The notes: generated by a model from the sequence alone, not told the origin. A DNA stretch of 9,839 nucleotides from Thermoplasmatota archaeon (GCA_030615845.1 JAUWYM010000013.1:1-9839); one strand, 5' to 3'; shown: positions 1 through 6,597, counted from the first letter of the stretch. Program-made: numbers and translations.

Positions 1-418
1 TATCAATATCCCACATGGAATAGTCGTTAACAATTGGAGGCCAGATTTCATTAACAATTTCATAGCTGCCATCCTGCCCGTCAATAAGTACATATCGTGT
101 TGGATGAGTAAAAAGCAACTTAGGTTCATCATCAATAAAAGCAAACCAAGTAGCACCAGTTAGAGGATATGAATCTCCTGCTTCAGATTTAACAGAATCA
201 GTTGTTCTTAGAGGTTCAGATAACATAAAGGCTGAAATTCTATCATCTGATGCACTAGGGTCAAGTATGCTAATCAAAATTGCAATAGCTTCATCAAGAG
301 TTATTTCTGTCGCAGGAGGTGTTCCATCATCAGTTGTTGAATCTTGTTGCACACATCCGCTAATAAAAACTGCTCCAACTAATATCATACTAACTATCAA
401 TATCTTTATTTTTTCCAT
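1..418 (-). CDS. Secreted lipoprotein of unknown function, C-terminal part beyond the window
   Basis: The reading frame is open from an ATG at 418-416 to the left edge, giving 139 visible residues. The N-terminus is a lipoprotein signal peptide: Lys3 and Lys5, a hydrophobic stretch over residues 6-19, then the lipobox I-S-G-C with the lipidation cysteine at residue 22. A polar Gln/Ser/Thr/Asp/Pro linker follows to about residue 36, typical of a tether. The rest looks globular, with aromatic and acidic residues in the WFAFIDDEPKLLFTHPTRY region. A Shine-Dalgarno GGAG at 429-426 sits seven bases before the ATG and fixes the start. I do not recognise the mature domain. It is probably a membrane-anchored protein facing outward; a role as binding protein or surface protein is only a guess. 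No stop codon is seen, so the full length is unknown. Confidence 0.75.
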   Translation of the reverse strand, partial: MEKIKILIVSMILVGAVFISGCVQQDSTTDDGTPPATEITLDEAIAILISILDPSASDDRISAFMLSEPLRTTDSVKSEAGDSYPLTGATWFAFIDDEPKLLFTHPTRYVLIDGQDGSYEIVNEIWPPIVNDYSMWDID

Positions 419-474
419 CTCGTATCTCCACAAAATTTTAACTCCAAAATAATTTAATTCAACTTAAGGATTTC

Positions 475-503
475 TAAAAAAACAAGTGAGAACTTTTGCT
501 TGT
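475..503 (-). terminator. Possible hairpin plus T-run terminator after the epimerase remnant
   Basis: Reading the minus strand, ACAAG (503-499 side) and CTTGT (486-482 side) can pair around a loop of about 12 bases and lead directly into seven T residues (482-476). It lies 19 bases after the stop codon of the epimerase fragment. The T-run alone would fit an archaeal oligo-T terminator; the stem is short, so the call is weak. Confidence 0.3.
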
Positions 504-521
504 CATAAAACCCCTATATAC

Positions 522-776
522 TTATTCTATGAGTTCTTTTAGCTTATTAATAGAATCTTTCACATTTCCAGCTTTCATAATATGTGAACCTGAAACAAAC
601 AGATTTGCACCTGCCTTATTCACAAGATCAATTGTTTTATCTGTAACTCCTCCATCAACTTCTATATCCAGATCAGGTTTCAAATTTCTCAATTCTTTAA
701 TTTTATCTAACATTTCAGGAAGGAAAGGACTTCCATAAAAACCAGGATTAACAGTCATAATCAAAATTTTCTGAAC
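522..776 (-). pseudogene. Ribulose-phosphate 3-epimerase, C-terminal fragment only
   Basis: About 85 residues match the last third of a ribulose-phosphate 3-epimerase (pentose phosphate pathway, interconverting ribulose-5-phosphate and xylulose-5-phosphate). Visible marks are the TVNPGF phosphate-loop motif, EVDGGV with the aspartate that acts as a catalytic base in this family, and the AGA..FVSGS segment near the phosphate site, ending in a TAA at 524-522. A complete enzyme has about 220 residues. The first two thirds, including the metal-binding His/Asp/His strands of the barrel, are absent. Upstream in this frame the sequence becomes the nuclease gene read out of frame; the in-frame TTG at 800 has no ribosome site and is not a believable start. 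As it stands the fragment cannot be an active barrel. The cause may be recombination or a misassembly at 753-770. Confidence 0.7.
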
Positions 777-963
777 CGCAAACCTCAAGATATATCCCAA
801 ATGGAATTAGATAAAAGTCAGGTGCCCAAACTCTTGGCCTTTTATTTTCATCCCATATAAAAACAGGTTTTTCATAAGCCCATTTAATACCCATTTCTTT
901 CAATAAATCAGCTACTTCTTTTTCACATCTTGTCATTTTTTCATAGATAGATTCCCTTTGCAT
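748..963 (-). pseudogene. PD-(D/E)XK-like nuclease, N-terminal fragment
   Basis: The frame starts at ATG 963 with a strong Shine-Dalgarno GGAGG seven bases upstream; a TTG at 969 would nearly overlap that site and is rejected. The 71 residues begin with a charged helix (EKEVADLLKEMGI) and continue to RVWAPDFYL and GIYLEVCGS. This pattern, a PD followed by a strand with Glu-x-Cys, resembles the core of Vsr/DUF559-like PD-(D/E)XK endonucleases; I infer this from pattern and cannot name the family exactly. The protein stops at TAA 750-748 just after the catalytic strand, where such proteins normally continue for many more residues. From there the same DNA reads as epimerase in another frame. The gene is therefore truncated by the junction, although its 5' end and ribosome site are intact. 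Confidence 0.6.
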
Positions 964-969
964 AATCAA

Positions 970-1313
970 ACCTCCGAAAAAGGTTGAATTAAGGAGAAAA
1001 TTTAGCTAAAAACAACAGAGTTAAAACTCAAGATCTCTTCCTGAATATCTCCCCTGTTGGCCTGTTTAACTCCCGGCAGATCCGTTCTCTCAACGCTTAA
1101 GACCAGATATTTCCCCTTATCCTCCAGATAACAACGGTGTTATGTGGAATATATTATTTGATAAAACCTGCAGGTATTGCTCCAGGAAATTAAACTTGAT
1201 AGTTTTTTTCTCCTTTTCATTTTAAAAAATTGTTCTTTTGTCATCGATGCATGTCTTAAACATGAATTAATGATAACATTAAGTTTTAGCAGAATTTCGT
1301 AATATATCAAAAA
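970..1313. other. Gene-free stretch with a GC-richer island and a 10-base inverted repeat
   Basis: No complete gene is seen in these 344 bases. Positions 1021-1140 are about 45% G+C, clearly above the AT-rich flanks. AAGGAGAAAA at 991-1000 recurs inverted as TTTTCTCCTT at 1206-1215, bracketing the island in a unit of about 225 bases. On the minus strand a 45-codon frame without a start (about 1139-1002) reads like protein, with GKYLVLSVERTDLPGVKQAN in it, and ends at TAA. Other frames are also partly open, so coding history is uncertain. It may be the remnant of a small mobile element or of a decayed gene. No target duplication was found. Confidence 0.35.
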
Positions 1314-1697
1314 TTATGCTACAATTAATTTAACATACTCCATTTTTCTGCTCGTTTGAAATAATCTAATCATCTCTTTTATTCTGTCAGCATCACCATC
1401 TAACACAAATATTTCGAGACATTTGTCCTCTCTTAGATGGCTATGGATTTGTGTGTTTGTAACATCTTCAAACTTATGCTTAATTTCTGATACAACGTTC
1501 TCTGCTTCTTGACTGTGTATCAATAGGAGGATTGAATTGATATTTCCAGTTAACCTCTCCTTTTCTTTACTCTCCGATATGAGCAATCTTGCTCCAGCTC
1601 GTATTACCTCCGACCTCCCGGAATAACCAAGTGCATTTTGGATTCCATCTATTTCCTTGAGTATTGTATCGTTTAGAGATATACTGACTATTACCAT
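1314..1697 (-). CDS. nikR: NikR-type nickel-responsive transcription regulator
   Basis: This is a 127-residue protein with the two-part NikR layout. Residues 2-40 form a ribbon-helix-helix DNA-binding domain: a beta strand VIVSISL, then helices around EIDGIQNALGY and GRSEVIRAGARLL. Residues 50-127 form the ACT-like regulatory domain. The four nickel ligands known from E. coli NikR (His76, His87, His89, Cys95) are matched by His74, His85, His87 and Cys93 with the same spacing, inside QIHSHLREDKCLEIFVL. Such proteins are tetramers that bind operators when loaded with nickel and usually repress nickel uptake genes. There is no Shine-Dalgarno before the ATG; a TATA-like TTATAAAG at 1727-1720 lies about 26 bases upstream, fitting a leaderless message. 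The gene is divergent from the membrane protein beginning at 1762, its most likely target. Length is close to the usual 130-140 residues. Confidence 0.88.
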   Translation of the reverse strand: MVIVSISLNDTILKEIDGIQNALGYSGRSEVIRAGARLLISESKEKERLTGNINSILLLIHSQEAENVVSEIKHKFEDVTNTQIHSHLREDKCLEIFVLDGDADRIKEMIRLFQTSRKMEYVKLIVA

Positions 1698-1761
1698 GAT
1701 TGAAACTAATTAATAACTTCTTTATAAGTATTACTATAAAAATTATTAACAAAGTATTTAA
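1698..1761. promoter_or_regulatory. Divergent promoter region shared by nikR and the membrane protein gene
   Basis: These 64 bases separate two divergent start codons. For the leftward gene, TTATAAAG at 1727-1720 is about 26 bases from the ATG. For the rightward gene, TATAAAAA at 1735-1742 is about 24 bases before ATG 1762; a second TATA-like TATTTAAA at 1755-1762 would suit the in-frame ATG at 1789 instead. TTAATAA (1710-1716) and TTATTAA (1743-1749) form an inverted repeat spaced 26 bases that spans the TATA elements. It could be an operator, but it is pure A/T and may be chance. Confidence 0.4.
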
Positions 1762-2412
1762 ATGTTGATAATATCACGGAATTCAGAGATGGCAGAAATT
1801 ATTAGACGAGTAGCAAATGAACTTAAAAATCATGCTCATTTTACTTTATTCGGGGCCCTTACAGGTATAATCATTATGCTTGTATTAATTTTCGGCAACT
1901 TTCTCCCCCAGGTTTCTCCAGTTTCTAAGAACATTTTTTACATTTTGCATCCGACCCATGTTTTTTTGAGTGCACTTGTAACTACAACACTATACATAAG
2001 ATATGGTAAAAGAAAAATCTGGTTGGCAATTTTGATTGGCTATACCGGCTCGATAGGCATTGCAACAATAAGTGACTCAATTATTCCCTATTTAGGCGAA
2101 ATCTTACTTGGTCTGCCAAATCCAGGTGTCCATATTGGTTTCATCGAAGAACCATTGCTAACTAATATTCCAGCATTTATTGGCATCCTGATTGGTTATT
2201 ATTTGAAAGGAACGACTAAATTCCCACATGCCGGACACGTTTTAATAAGCACATGGGCATCGCTATTTCATATCATAATGGCACTAGGCATAACAGTGAA
2301 TTGGATTCAAACTATAGGCATTTTCATATTTTTATTCCTTGCAGTGTGGCTTCCCTGTTGCACAAGCGATATAGTATACCCTCTACTATTCCCCAGAAAA
2401 ACTAGGCCATAA
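1762..2412 (+). CDS. Six-helix membrane protein rich in possible metal ligands, next to nikR
   Basis: The 216-residue product has about six hydrophobic segments: residues 27-48, 64-81, 86-108, 131-148, 158-179 and 182-209. Polar residues that could bind metal lie in or beside them: His24, His26, His63-x2-His66, Ser104-Asp105, His124, Glu129-Glu130, His156-x2-His159, His170 and, near the end, WLPCCTSD with Cys199, Cys200 and Asp203. From memory these blocks (FPHAGH, STWASLFH, WLPCCTSD) recur in an uncharacterised archaeal and bacterial membrane family, but I cannot name a Pfam entry. Its position divergent from a NikR suggests control by nickel and a role in nickel or other metal transport or sensing; this is inference. 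It does not resemble NikABCDE, NiCoT or CbiMNQO. ATG 1762 fits a leaderless start about 24 bases after a TATA element; ATG 1789 (MAEIIRRV) is a real alternative. Confidence 0.75.
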   Translation: MLIISRNSEMAEIIRRVANELKNHAHFTLFGALTGIIIMLVLIFGNFLPQVSPVSKNIFYILHPTHVFLSALVTTTLYIRYGKRKIWLAILIGYTGSIGIATISDSIIPYLGEILLGLPNPGVHIGFIEEPLLTNIPAFIGILIGYYLKGTTKFPHAGHVLISTWASLFHIIMALGITVNWIQTIGIFIFLFLAVWLPCCTSDIVYPLLFPRKTRP

Positions 2413-2582
2413 TGTTAGAAACCTCAAAATATCATTGGTAGTTAAGAACATAATCCCCCGATGATGAAAGCAATTAGATCGAAAAAAGAAGTAAGTTAAT
2501 ACGATGAAGTCAAACTGGTATGTATCTCCATAGTATATTTAAATAGCAGACAGTGGTTAGTATACTTGCAGACCACGGAACA

Positions 2583-2711
2583 TCATAGATAACAGTATTC
2601 AACGACAACATTACCACAATGTATACATGCTAATCGTACATATTCTCCATCATAACCAACGACGGTATAGATATGGTTACATCCTTCAAAATCTTTCGCG
2701 AAATCACCCAA
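2583..2711 (-). CDS. Possible 42-residue zinc-binding mini-protein
   Basis: The frame ends at TGA 2585-2583 and carries a compact pattern Cys11-x-His13 ... Cys29-x2-Cys32 (CNHIYTVV and ACIHCGNV), like a small zinc ribbon. A textbook archaeal TATA box TTTATATA at 2738-2731 is centred about 24 bases before an in-frame TTG at 2711, which would be a leaderless start giving 42 residues. The frame stays open to an ATG at 2792 (69 residues), but the added part is low-complexity, AT-rich and overlaps the TATA box, so I prefer the short form. It lies alone between the membrane protein gene and hisS, on the opposite strand to both. The reading frame could still be chance; the matching of promoter, frame and cysteine pattern is what supports it. 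Confidence 0.4.
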   Translation of the reverse strand: MGDFAKDFEGCNHIYTVVGYDGEYVRLACIHCGNVVVEYCYL

Positions 2712-2730
2712 AGTATTTTGTCTCTCATAA

Positions 2731-2738
2731 TATATAAA
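2731..2738 (-). promoter_or_regulatory. TATA box before the zinc mini-protein
   Basis: TTTATATA on the minus strand is an exact match to the common euryarchaeal TATA element. Its centre is about 24 bases from the TTG at 2711. Confidence 0.4.
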
Positions 2739-2916
2739 TGTTTTGTTTAAAATAAATTTTGTAACATATATAACATATAATCTAAAAAGCATATGTATAA
2801 AACCAAGTTCATCTTCAGTTTCTGTCCGTTTTTTTATTATATTTGGTATATTTCTTGCATTTATTATCCCATCAAGAAATACTCTTTAGAAGAATTTTTG
2901 CATAGTCGAAACATAA

Positions 2917-2924
2917 TTAAATAT
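2917..2924 (+). promoter_or_regulatory. TATA box of hisS; leaderless transcript likely
   Basis: TTAAATAT is centred 24 to 25 bases before the GTG start of hisS. No Shine-Dalgarno lies between them, so transcription probably starts at or next to the start codon. It would drive the hisS-nob1-peptidase operon. Confidence 0.5.
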
Positions 2925-2944
2925 CATAGATATACAATCAAACC

Positions 2945-4213
2945 GTGTATCAGGTACCAAGAGGAACAAGGGATTTTACCCCAGATGAAATGCAAAAACG
3001 TAGATACGTTGAAGAAAATATGAAGACAACATTTACTTCATTTGGCTATGGTGAAATCCAAACTCCAACATTTGAAAATCTAGAACTCTTTACCGCAAAA
3101 TCTGGTGATTCAATTGTTGAGGAGATCTATGATTTTTCTGATAAGGGTGGAAGAAAGCTTGCCTTACGACCAGAACTAACTGCTCCCGTGATACGTTTTT
3201 ATGTAGAAAAACTGCAGATGGAACCAAAACCGCTTAAGTTGTTTTATTTTGGCAACTGCTTTCGATACGACAGGCCTCAAAAAGGAAGATACAGAGAATT
3301 TCAACAAGCAGGATGTGAAATAATAGGAGCAGACACACCAGAAGCATATGCTGAACTCATTGCTTTAGCTTACAATATTTTAAAAAATGTTGGTTTAAAA
3401 AACATTACGTTAAATATCGGGAACTTAAACATTATGAACTTTATGTTTACTAAGATTGGCGTATCAAAAGATTGTAAAAAAGAACTCTTACCGTTGATTG
3501 ACAAATCTCAATTTGAAGAGGTTTATACGGTACTATGTGATGGTGGTGTTAATAAAGAAAAGGCTGACCTGTTTATTGACATAGTACAGACATCTAACAT
3601 AAACAAGATTAAAGATTTTATTAAAAAGGACAAATCTGCAGTAGAAGACCTTTCTAACTTGGAAAAGATACTACATTTGCTAAAAAACTCACTTAAGATC
3701 AATAATTATCAGATAAAAATGAGTATTGTTCGAGGGCTTGACTACTATAAAGGACTTGTTTTTGAAATAGATGCACCAATTCTTGGAGCAGAAAAACAAC
3801 TCTGCGGCGGAGGAGCATATGATTTGGTTAGCCTATTTGGCGGAAGAGATACTCCTACAGCTGGTTTTGCAATAGGTTTTGACAGAACCATTCTTGCACT
3901 AGACGCAGAACAATTTTCCTTTCCTTTACCAAAAACCGATGTATATATTATACCAGTCAATTCCGAAATGATAGAAAAATCAATTGAAATAGCTCAACAG
4001 TTACGAAAAGAGGGAGTCATAACAGAATTTGATCTCTTACGTCGAGGAGTTGGCAAGTCCTTGAAATATGCAAATTCAAAAAATAGTGAAAAGGCTATAA
4101 TAATAGGACCCCAAGAGCTTGAAAAAGACTCTGTAACACTTAGAGACATGAAGACAGGAGATCAACAGCTTATAAAGATTGCAGAGATACTTTCAAAAAT
4201 AAAAAATCATTGA
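2945..4213 (+). CDS. hisS: Histidine-tRNA ligase
   Basis: The enzyme charges tRNA-His with histidine using ATP in the cytoplasm. The 422-residue length is normal for the class II enzyme. Visible elements in order are the N-terminal PRGTRDFTPDE, the TAPVIRFY region (79-86), motif 2 with FRYDRPQKGRYREF (106-119), the histidine-A motif RGLDYYKG (263-270), the histidine-B motif GGGAYD (288-293), motif 3 GFAIGFDR (307-314), and an alpha/beta anticodon-binding domain from about 331 to the end. The insertion domain lies at about 160-255. The start is GTG at 2945: it places the PRGTRDF motif at the usual distance from the N-terminus and sits 24 to 25 bases after a TATA box. An overlapping frame beginning upstream at 2793 is unrelated. 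nob1 follows after only six bases, so the two are co-transcribed. Confidence 0.96.
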   Translation: MYQVPRGTRDFTPDEMQKRRYVEENMKTTFTSFGYGEIQTPTFENLELFTAKSGDSIVEEIYDFSDKGGRKLALRPELTAPVIRFYVEKLQMEPKPLKLFYFGNCFRYDRPQKGRYREFQQAGCEIIGADTPEAYAELIALAYNILKNVGLKNITLNIGNLNIMNFMFTKIGVSKDCKKELLPLIDKSQFEEVYTVLCDGGVNKEKADLFIDIVQTSNINKIKDFIKKDKSAVEDLSNLEKILHLLKNSLKINNYQIKMSIVRGLDYYKGLVFEIDAPILGAEKQLCGGGAYDLVSLFGGRDTPTAGFAIGFDRTILALDAEQFSFPLPKTDVYIIPVNSEMIEKSIEIAQQLRKEGVITEFDLLRRGVGKSLKYANSKNSEKAIIIGPQELEKDSVTLRDMKTGDQQLIKIAEILSKIKNH

Positions 4214-4219
4214 ATTACT

Positions 4220-4729
4220 ATGAAAAAACATGTTTTTATAATAGATACTTCAGCAGTTCTTTCAGGAAAACCTATCAATTTAGGCAACGCAACTATGGTT
4301 ACAGCACCTGGAGTATCTGAAGAGTTGAAACCTGGAGGAAGAGACTATCGCACGTTTCAGTTTCTTTTAGAAAAAGGCCTTTCTATCAGGTCTCCTTCAA
4401 AAGAATCAAGAGATACAATACAAAAAACTGCTGAAGAAACCGGTGATGTTAATAGATTATCATCTGCAGATATTGAAATACTTGCTTTAGCTTTAGATAT
4501 AAATAATGATGAAGACAACGAAGCTATTATTTTAACAGATGATTACTCCATACAAAATGTTGCCAGTGCTCAGAATATAAAATATCAAAGTTTTTCTCAA
4601 AGAGGAATAATAAAAAAGTTTAAGTGGTTGTCTCGTTGTCCAGGATGTGGAAAGCAGTTTAAAGAATCAGTTAAAATCTGTCCGATATGTGGGACAGAAA
4701 CAAGGCTTTCAAGGGCTCATAAAAAGTAG
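4220..4729 (+). CDS. nob1: Nob1-type rRNA endonuclease (PIN domain plus zinc ribbon)
   Basis: Nob1 is the PIN-domain endonuclease that cuts the 3' end of precursor small-subunit rRNA during late ribosome maturation. The 169 residues show a PIN domain (1 to about 125) with the acidic metal-binding residues expected for the fold: Asp9 in FIIDTSA, Glu35 in VSEELK, Asp84 in SSADIE, and Asp107/Asp108 in LTDDYS. A zinc ribbon follows with Cys140-x2-Cys143 and Cys154-x2-Cys157. Archaeal Nob1 proteins have this size and layout. The ATG at 4220 is six bases after hisS with no clear Shine-Dalgarno, implying coupled translation. The first signal peptidase begins nine bases after the stop. A decayed copy of the last part of this gene is found again at 5607-5762. 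Assignment is firm; the exact cleavage role is from family knowledge. Confidence 0.88.
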   Translation: MKKHVFIIDTSAVLSGKPINLGNATMVTAPGVSEELKPGGRDYRTFQFLLEKGLSIRSPSKESRDTIQKTAEETGDVNRLSSADIEILALALDINNDEDNEAIILTDDYSIQNVASAQNIKYQSFSQRGIIKKFKWLSRCPGCGKQFKESVKICPICGTETRLSRAHKK

Positions 4730-5578
4730 TGAATATCTATGAATGTCAAAGACTGCAAAAAAATGTTTTTACAATTCTGGCGAAGTGATAATGGTAAGAT
4801 AGTGTTGATTCGAGATATTGCTGTTGCTTTACTAGCGGTTTTAATTGTATTACTCCTCCTTTGGTCATATACCGGACAGTGGTTTGCTGCTCCAATGGTT
4901 GCTATTGAATCAGGTAGTATGGAACATCCTAACTCACCATTTGGCAGACTTGGGACGATAGACGCGGGAGATATGGTGCTTGTACAGAAGGTGTATTCCA
5001 GAAATGATATTGCTGTTCATGGTGGTAATTTTGGTGGAGCTCAAGCGAAAAACGGATGGCAAACCTATGGAGATTACGGCGATGTAATCATCTACCATCC
5101 CGATGGAGACATGAAAGCAGTTCCAATAATTCATCGGGCTATGTGTTGGGTTGGTGTTGAAATTATTGATGGTCAAAGAACATATACTATCAAAGAATTT
5201 GGAATTTTCAATGAGACATCATTTGGTCCAATCCTTGAATTAGGTCTACTTACTAATGAAAAACCAAATTGGTCACATTCTGGTTTTCTTACAAAAGGAG
5301 ATCACAATGATCTTTTTGATAATCTACCTAATGAAGGCATCCTTGAATCGACACAACCGATCAAACTTGATTGGATATCAGGAAAAGCAAGACTTGAAAT
5401 TCCCTGGTTTGGTACAATTAATTTATTTTTTTTAGATATAATGAACGGCAAGAATAATTTAGGTAATGTACATGAGGATTGTTTACTATGTCTTGGTATC
5501 GTAATAGCCATACTTATATCAATACCAATACTACTAGATGTCAAAGATTATCTCAGACAAAAGAAAAAGGAACAACCG
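4535..5578 (+). repeat. Tandem duplication, copy A (nob1 tail plus signal peptidase)
   Basis: This unit runs from the TDDYSI codons of nob1 through the first peptidase gene. It recurs downstream with corresponding start codons 1034 bases apart. Stretches such as ATAGACGCGGGAGATATGG are identical in both copies. Confidence 0.85.
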
Positions 5579-5581
5579 TAA
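4739..5581 (+). CDS. Archaeal signal peptidase I (S26), first copy
   Basis: A membrane-bound serine protease that removes signal peptides from secreted proteins on the outer face of the membrane. The 280-residue product has an N-terminal membrane helix (about 23-43), an outer catalytic domain and a second membrane helix near the end (about 248-267) before a charged tail. The catalytic serine is Ser60 in ESGSMEH. His132 in IIHR replaces the bacterial lysine. GD at 187-188 and Asp194 give the two aspartates six residues apart seen in Methanococcus voltae peptidase (Asp142 and Asp148). Residues 70-85 (RLGTIDAGDMVLVQKV) form the conserved strand after the serine. The protein is long for the family because of an insert between Ser and His rich in Gly, and a further insert before the Asp motif. 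The ATG at 4739 is preceded by GTGA and lies nine bases after nob1. Confidence 0.9.
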   Translation: MNVKDCKKMFLQFWRSDNGKIVLIRDIAVALLAVLIVLLLLWSYTGQWFAAPMVAIESGSMEHPNSPFGRLGTIDAGDMVLVQKVYSRNDIAVHGGNFGGAQAKNGWQTYGDYGDVIIYHPDGDMKAVPIIHRAMCWVGVEIIDGQRTYTIKEFGIFNETSFGPILELGLLTNEKPNWSHSGFLTKGDHNDLFDNLPNEGILESTQPIKLDWISGKARLEIPWFGTINLFFLDIMNGKNNLGNVHEDCLLCLGIVIAILISIPILLDVKDYLRQKKKEQP

Positions 5582-5606
5582 GCTAATTTTTAAAAATCAT
5601 TGATCA

Positions 5607-5762
5607 ACTTCTGATTATAGTATAAACACTTCTAGGAGATCGGCAAAAAAGTTTAAATGGACGTATCGTTGTCCAGGATGCGAAAAGCAATTCATAGAAC
5701 CAGTAAAAATCTGTCACGTATATGAGACAGATACAAAGCTTTCAAGCACTCATAAAAAGTAG
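5607..5762 (+). pseudogene. Remnant of the nob1 3' end, left by tandem duplication
   Basis: Read in one frame, this stretch gives TSDYSIN, then about 16 residues fewer than in nob1, then KKFKWTYRCPGCEKQF, and ends in LSSTHKK followed by TAG, in parallel with the end of nob1 at 4729. The first zinc knuckle CPGC is kept, but the second has become CHVY where nob1 has CPIC, so the zinc site is broken. The first aspartate of the DDYS motif is now serine. A TGA lies just upstream at 5601 and there is no PIN domain or start, so it is not a gene. It marks the left part of the duplicated unit. Confidence 0.8.
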
Positions 5763-6597
5763 TGAAGATATCATGAAGACCAAAAAAATGTTTTTACAAT
5801 TCTGGAAAAGCGACAACACAAAGATAGCGTTTATAAGAGATATCATCGTAGCGTTACTTGCGGTTTTAATTGTATTACTCCTCCTATGGACATATACGGG
5901 ACAATGGTTTGACGCACCAATGGTTGCTATTGAATCAGGAAGCATGGAACATCCCAACTCACCATTCGGCAGACTTGGAACAATAGACGCGGGAGATATG
6001 GTGCTTGTACAAAAAGTGTATACCGTTGATGATATTGTTACCCACGGCGGCAATCTAGGAGGCGCTCAAGCAAGAGGAGAAGGAGGATGGCAAACCTATG
6101 GAGATTACGGTGATGTGCTAATCTACAAACCCCTAGGGCAAGAAGATACACCTCAGATAATTCATCGAGTTATGTGCTGGGTCGATGTTACTAAAGAAGG
6201 CGATACAACAACATATACCATTGCTGAATACGGTATTTTCGATGAAGAAACACTAAACATACCTGAACTTGGGTTACATGATAAAAAGCCAAAACCCACG
6301 TGGACTCATTCAGGCTTTCTCACGATGGGAGATAACAACAACGTCATCGATCAGGTATCATCCATCTGCCCTCAACCACTGAAACTGGAATGGATCTCAG
6401 GAAAAGCACGACTTGAAATCCCATGGCTTGGCACCATTAACCTATTTTTCGATGACGTCCTCTACGGAAAAAACACAGTTAGTAACGTCCATGAAGACAG
6501 CTTGATTTGTTTAGGAATTCTCATAGCTATACTCATCTCAATACCTATACTGTTAGACATCAAAGATTACTTTGTGGAGAAGAAAAACCAGCAACTC
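5607..6597 (+). repeat. Tandem duplication, copy B (decayed nob1 tail plus second peptidase)
   Basis: The second copy of the unit contains the nob1 remnant (5607-5762), the same ten-base spacer type with AGTGAAGATATC before the ATG, and the second peptidase. The preserved order and spacing show one duplication of a contiguous segment, not two independent insertions. Confidence 0.85.

Noticed and set aside
522..963. Programmed frameshift giving a nuclease-epimerase fusion protein, suggested by the AAAATTTT run
   Set aside because: The product would carry only the last third of an epimerase barrel, which cannot fold or act, and the two families have no known link. Recombination or misassembly is simpler.
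2450..2530. C/D box guide RNA: ATGATGA near 2460 and CGATGAA near 2500 resemble boxes C and C'
   Set aside because: No CTGA box D or D' at the required spacing and no terminal stem were found.
2793..3023. Plus-strand frame of 76 codons before and into hisS
   Set aside because: It overlaps hisS in another frame, is rich in Phe, Tyr and Ile from AT-rich DNA, and shows no domain or ribosome site.
5722..5772. Upstream ATG start for the second signal peptidase
   Set aside because: The extra 17 residues come from the nob1 remnant read in the wrong frame; the first copy starts at the position matching ATG 5773.
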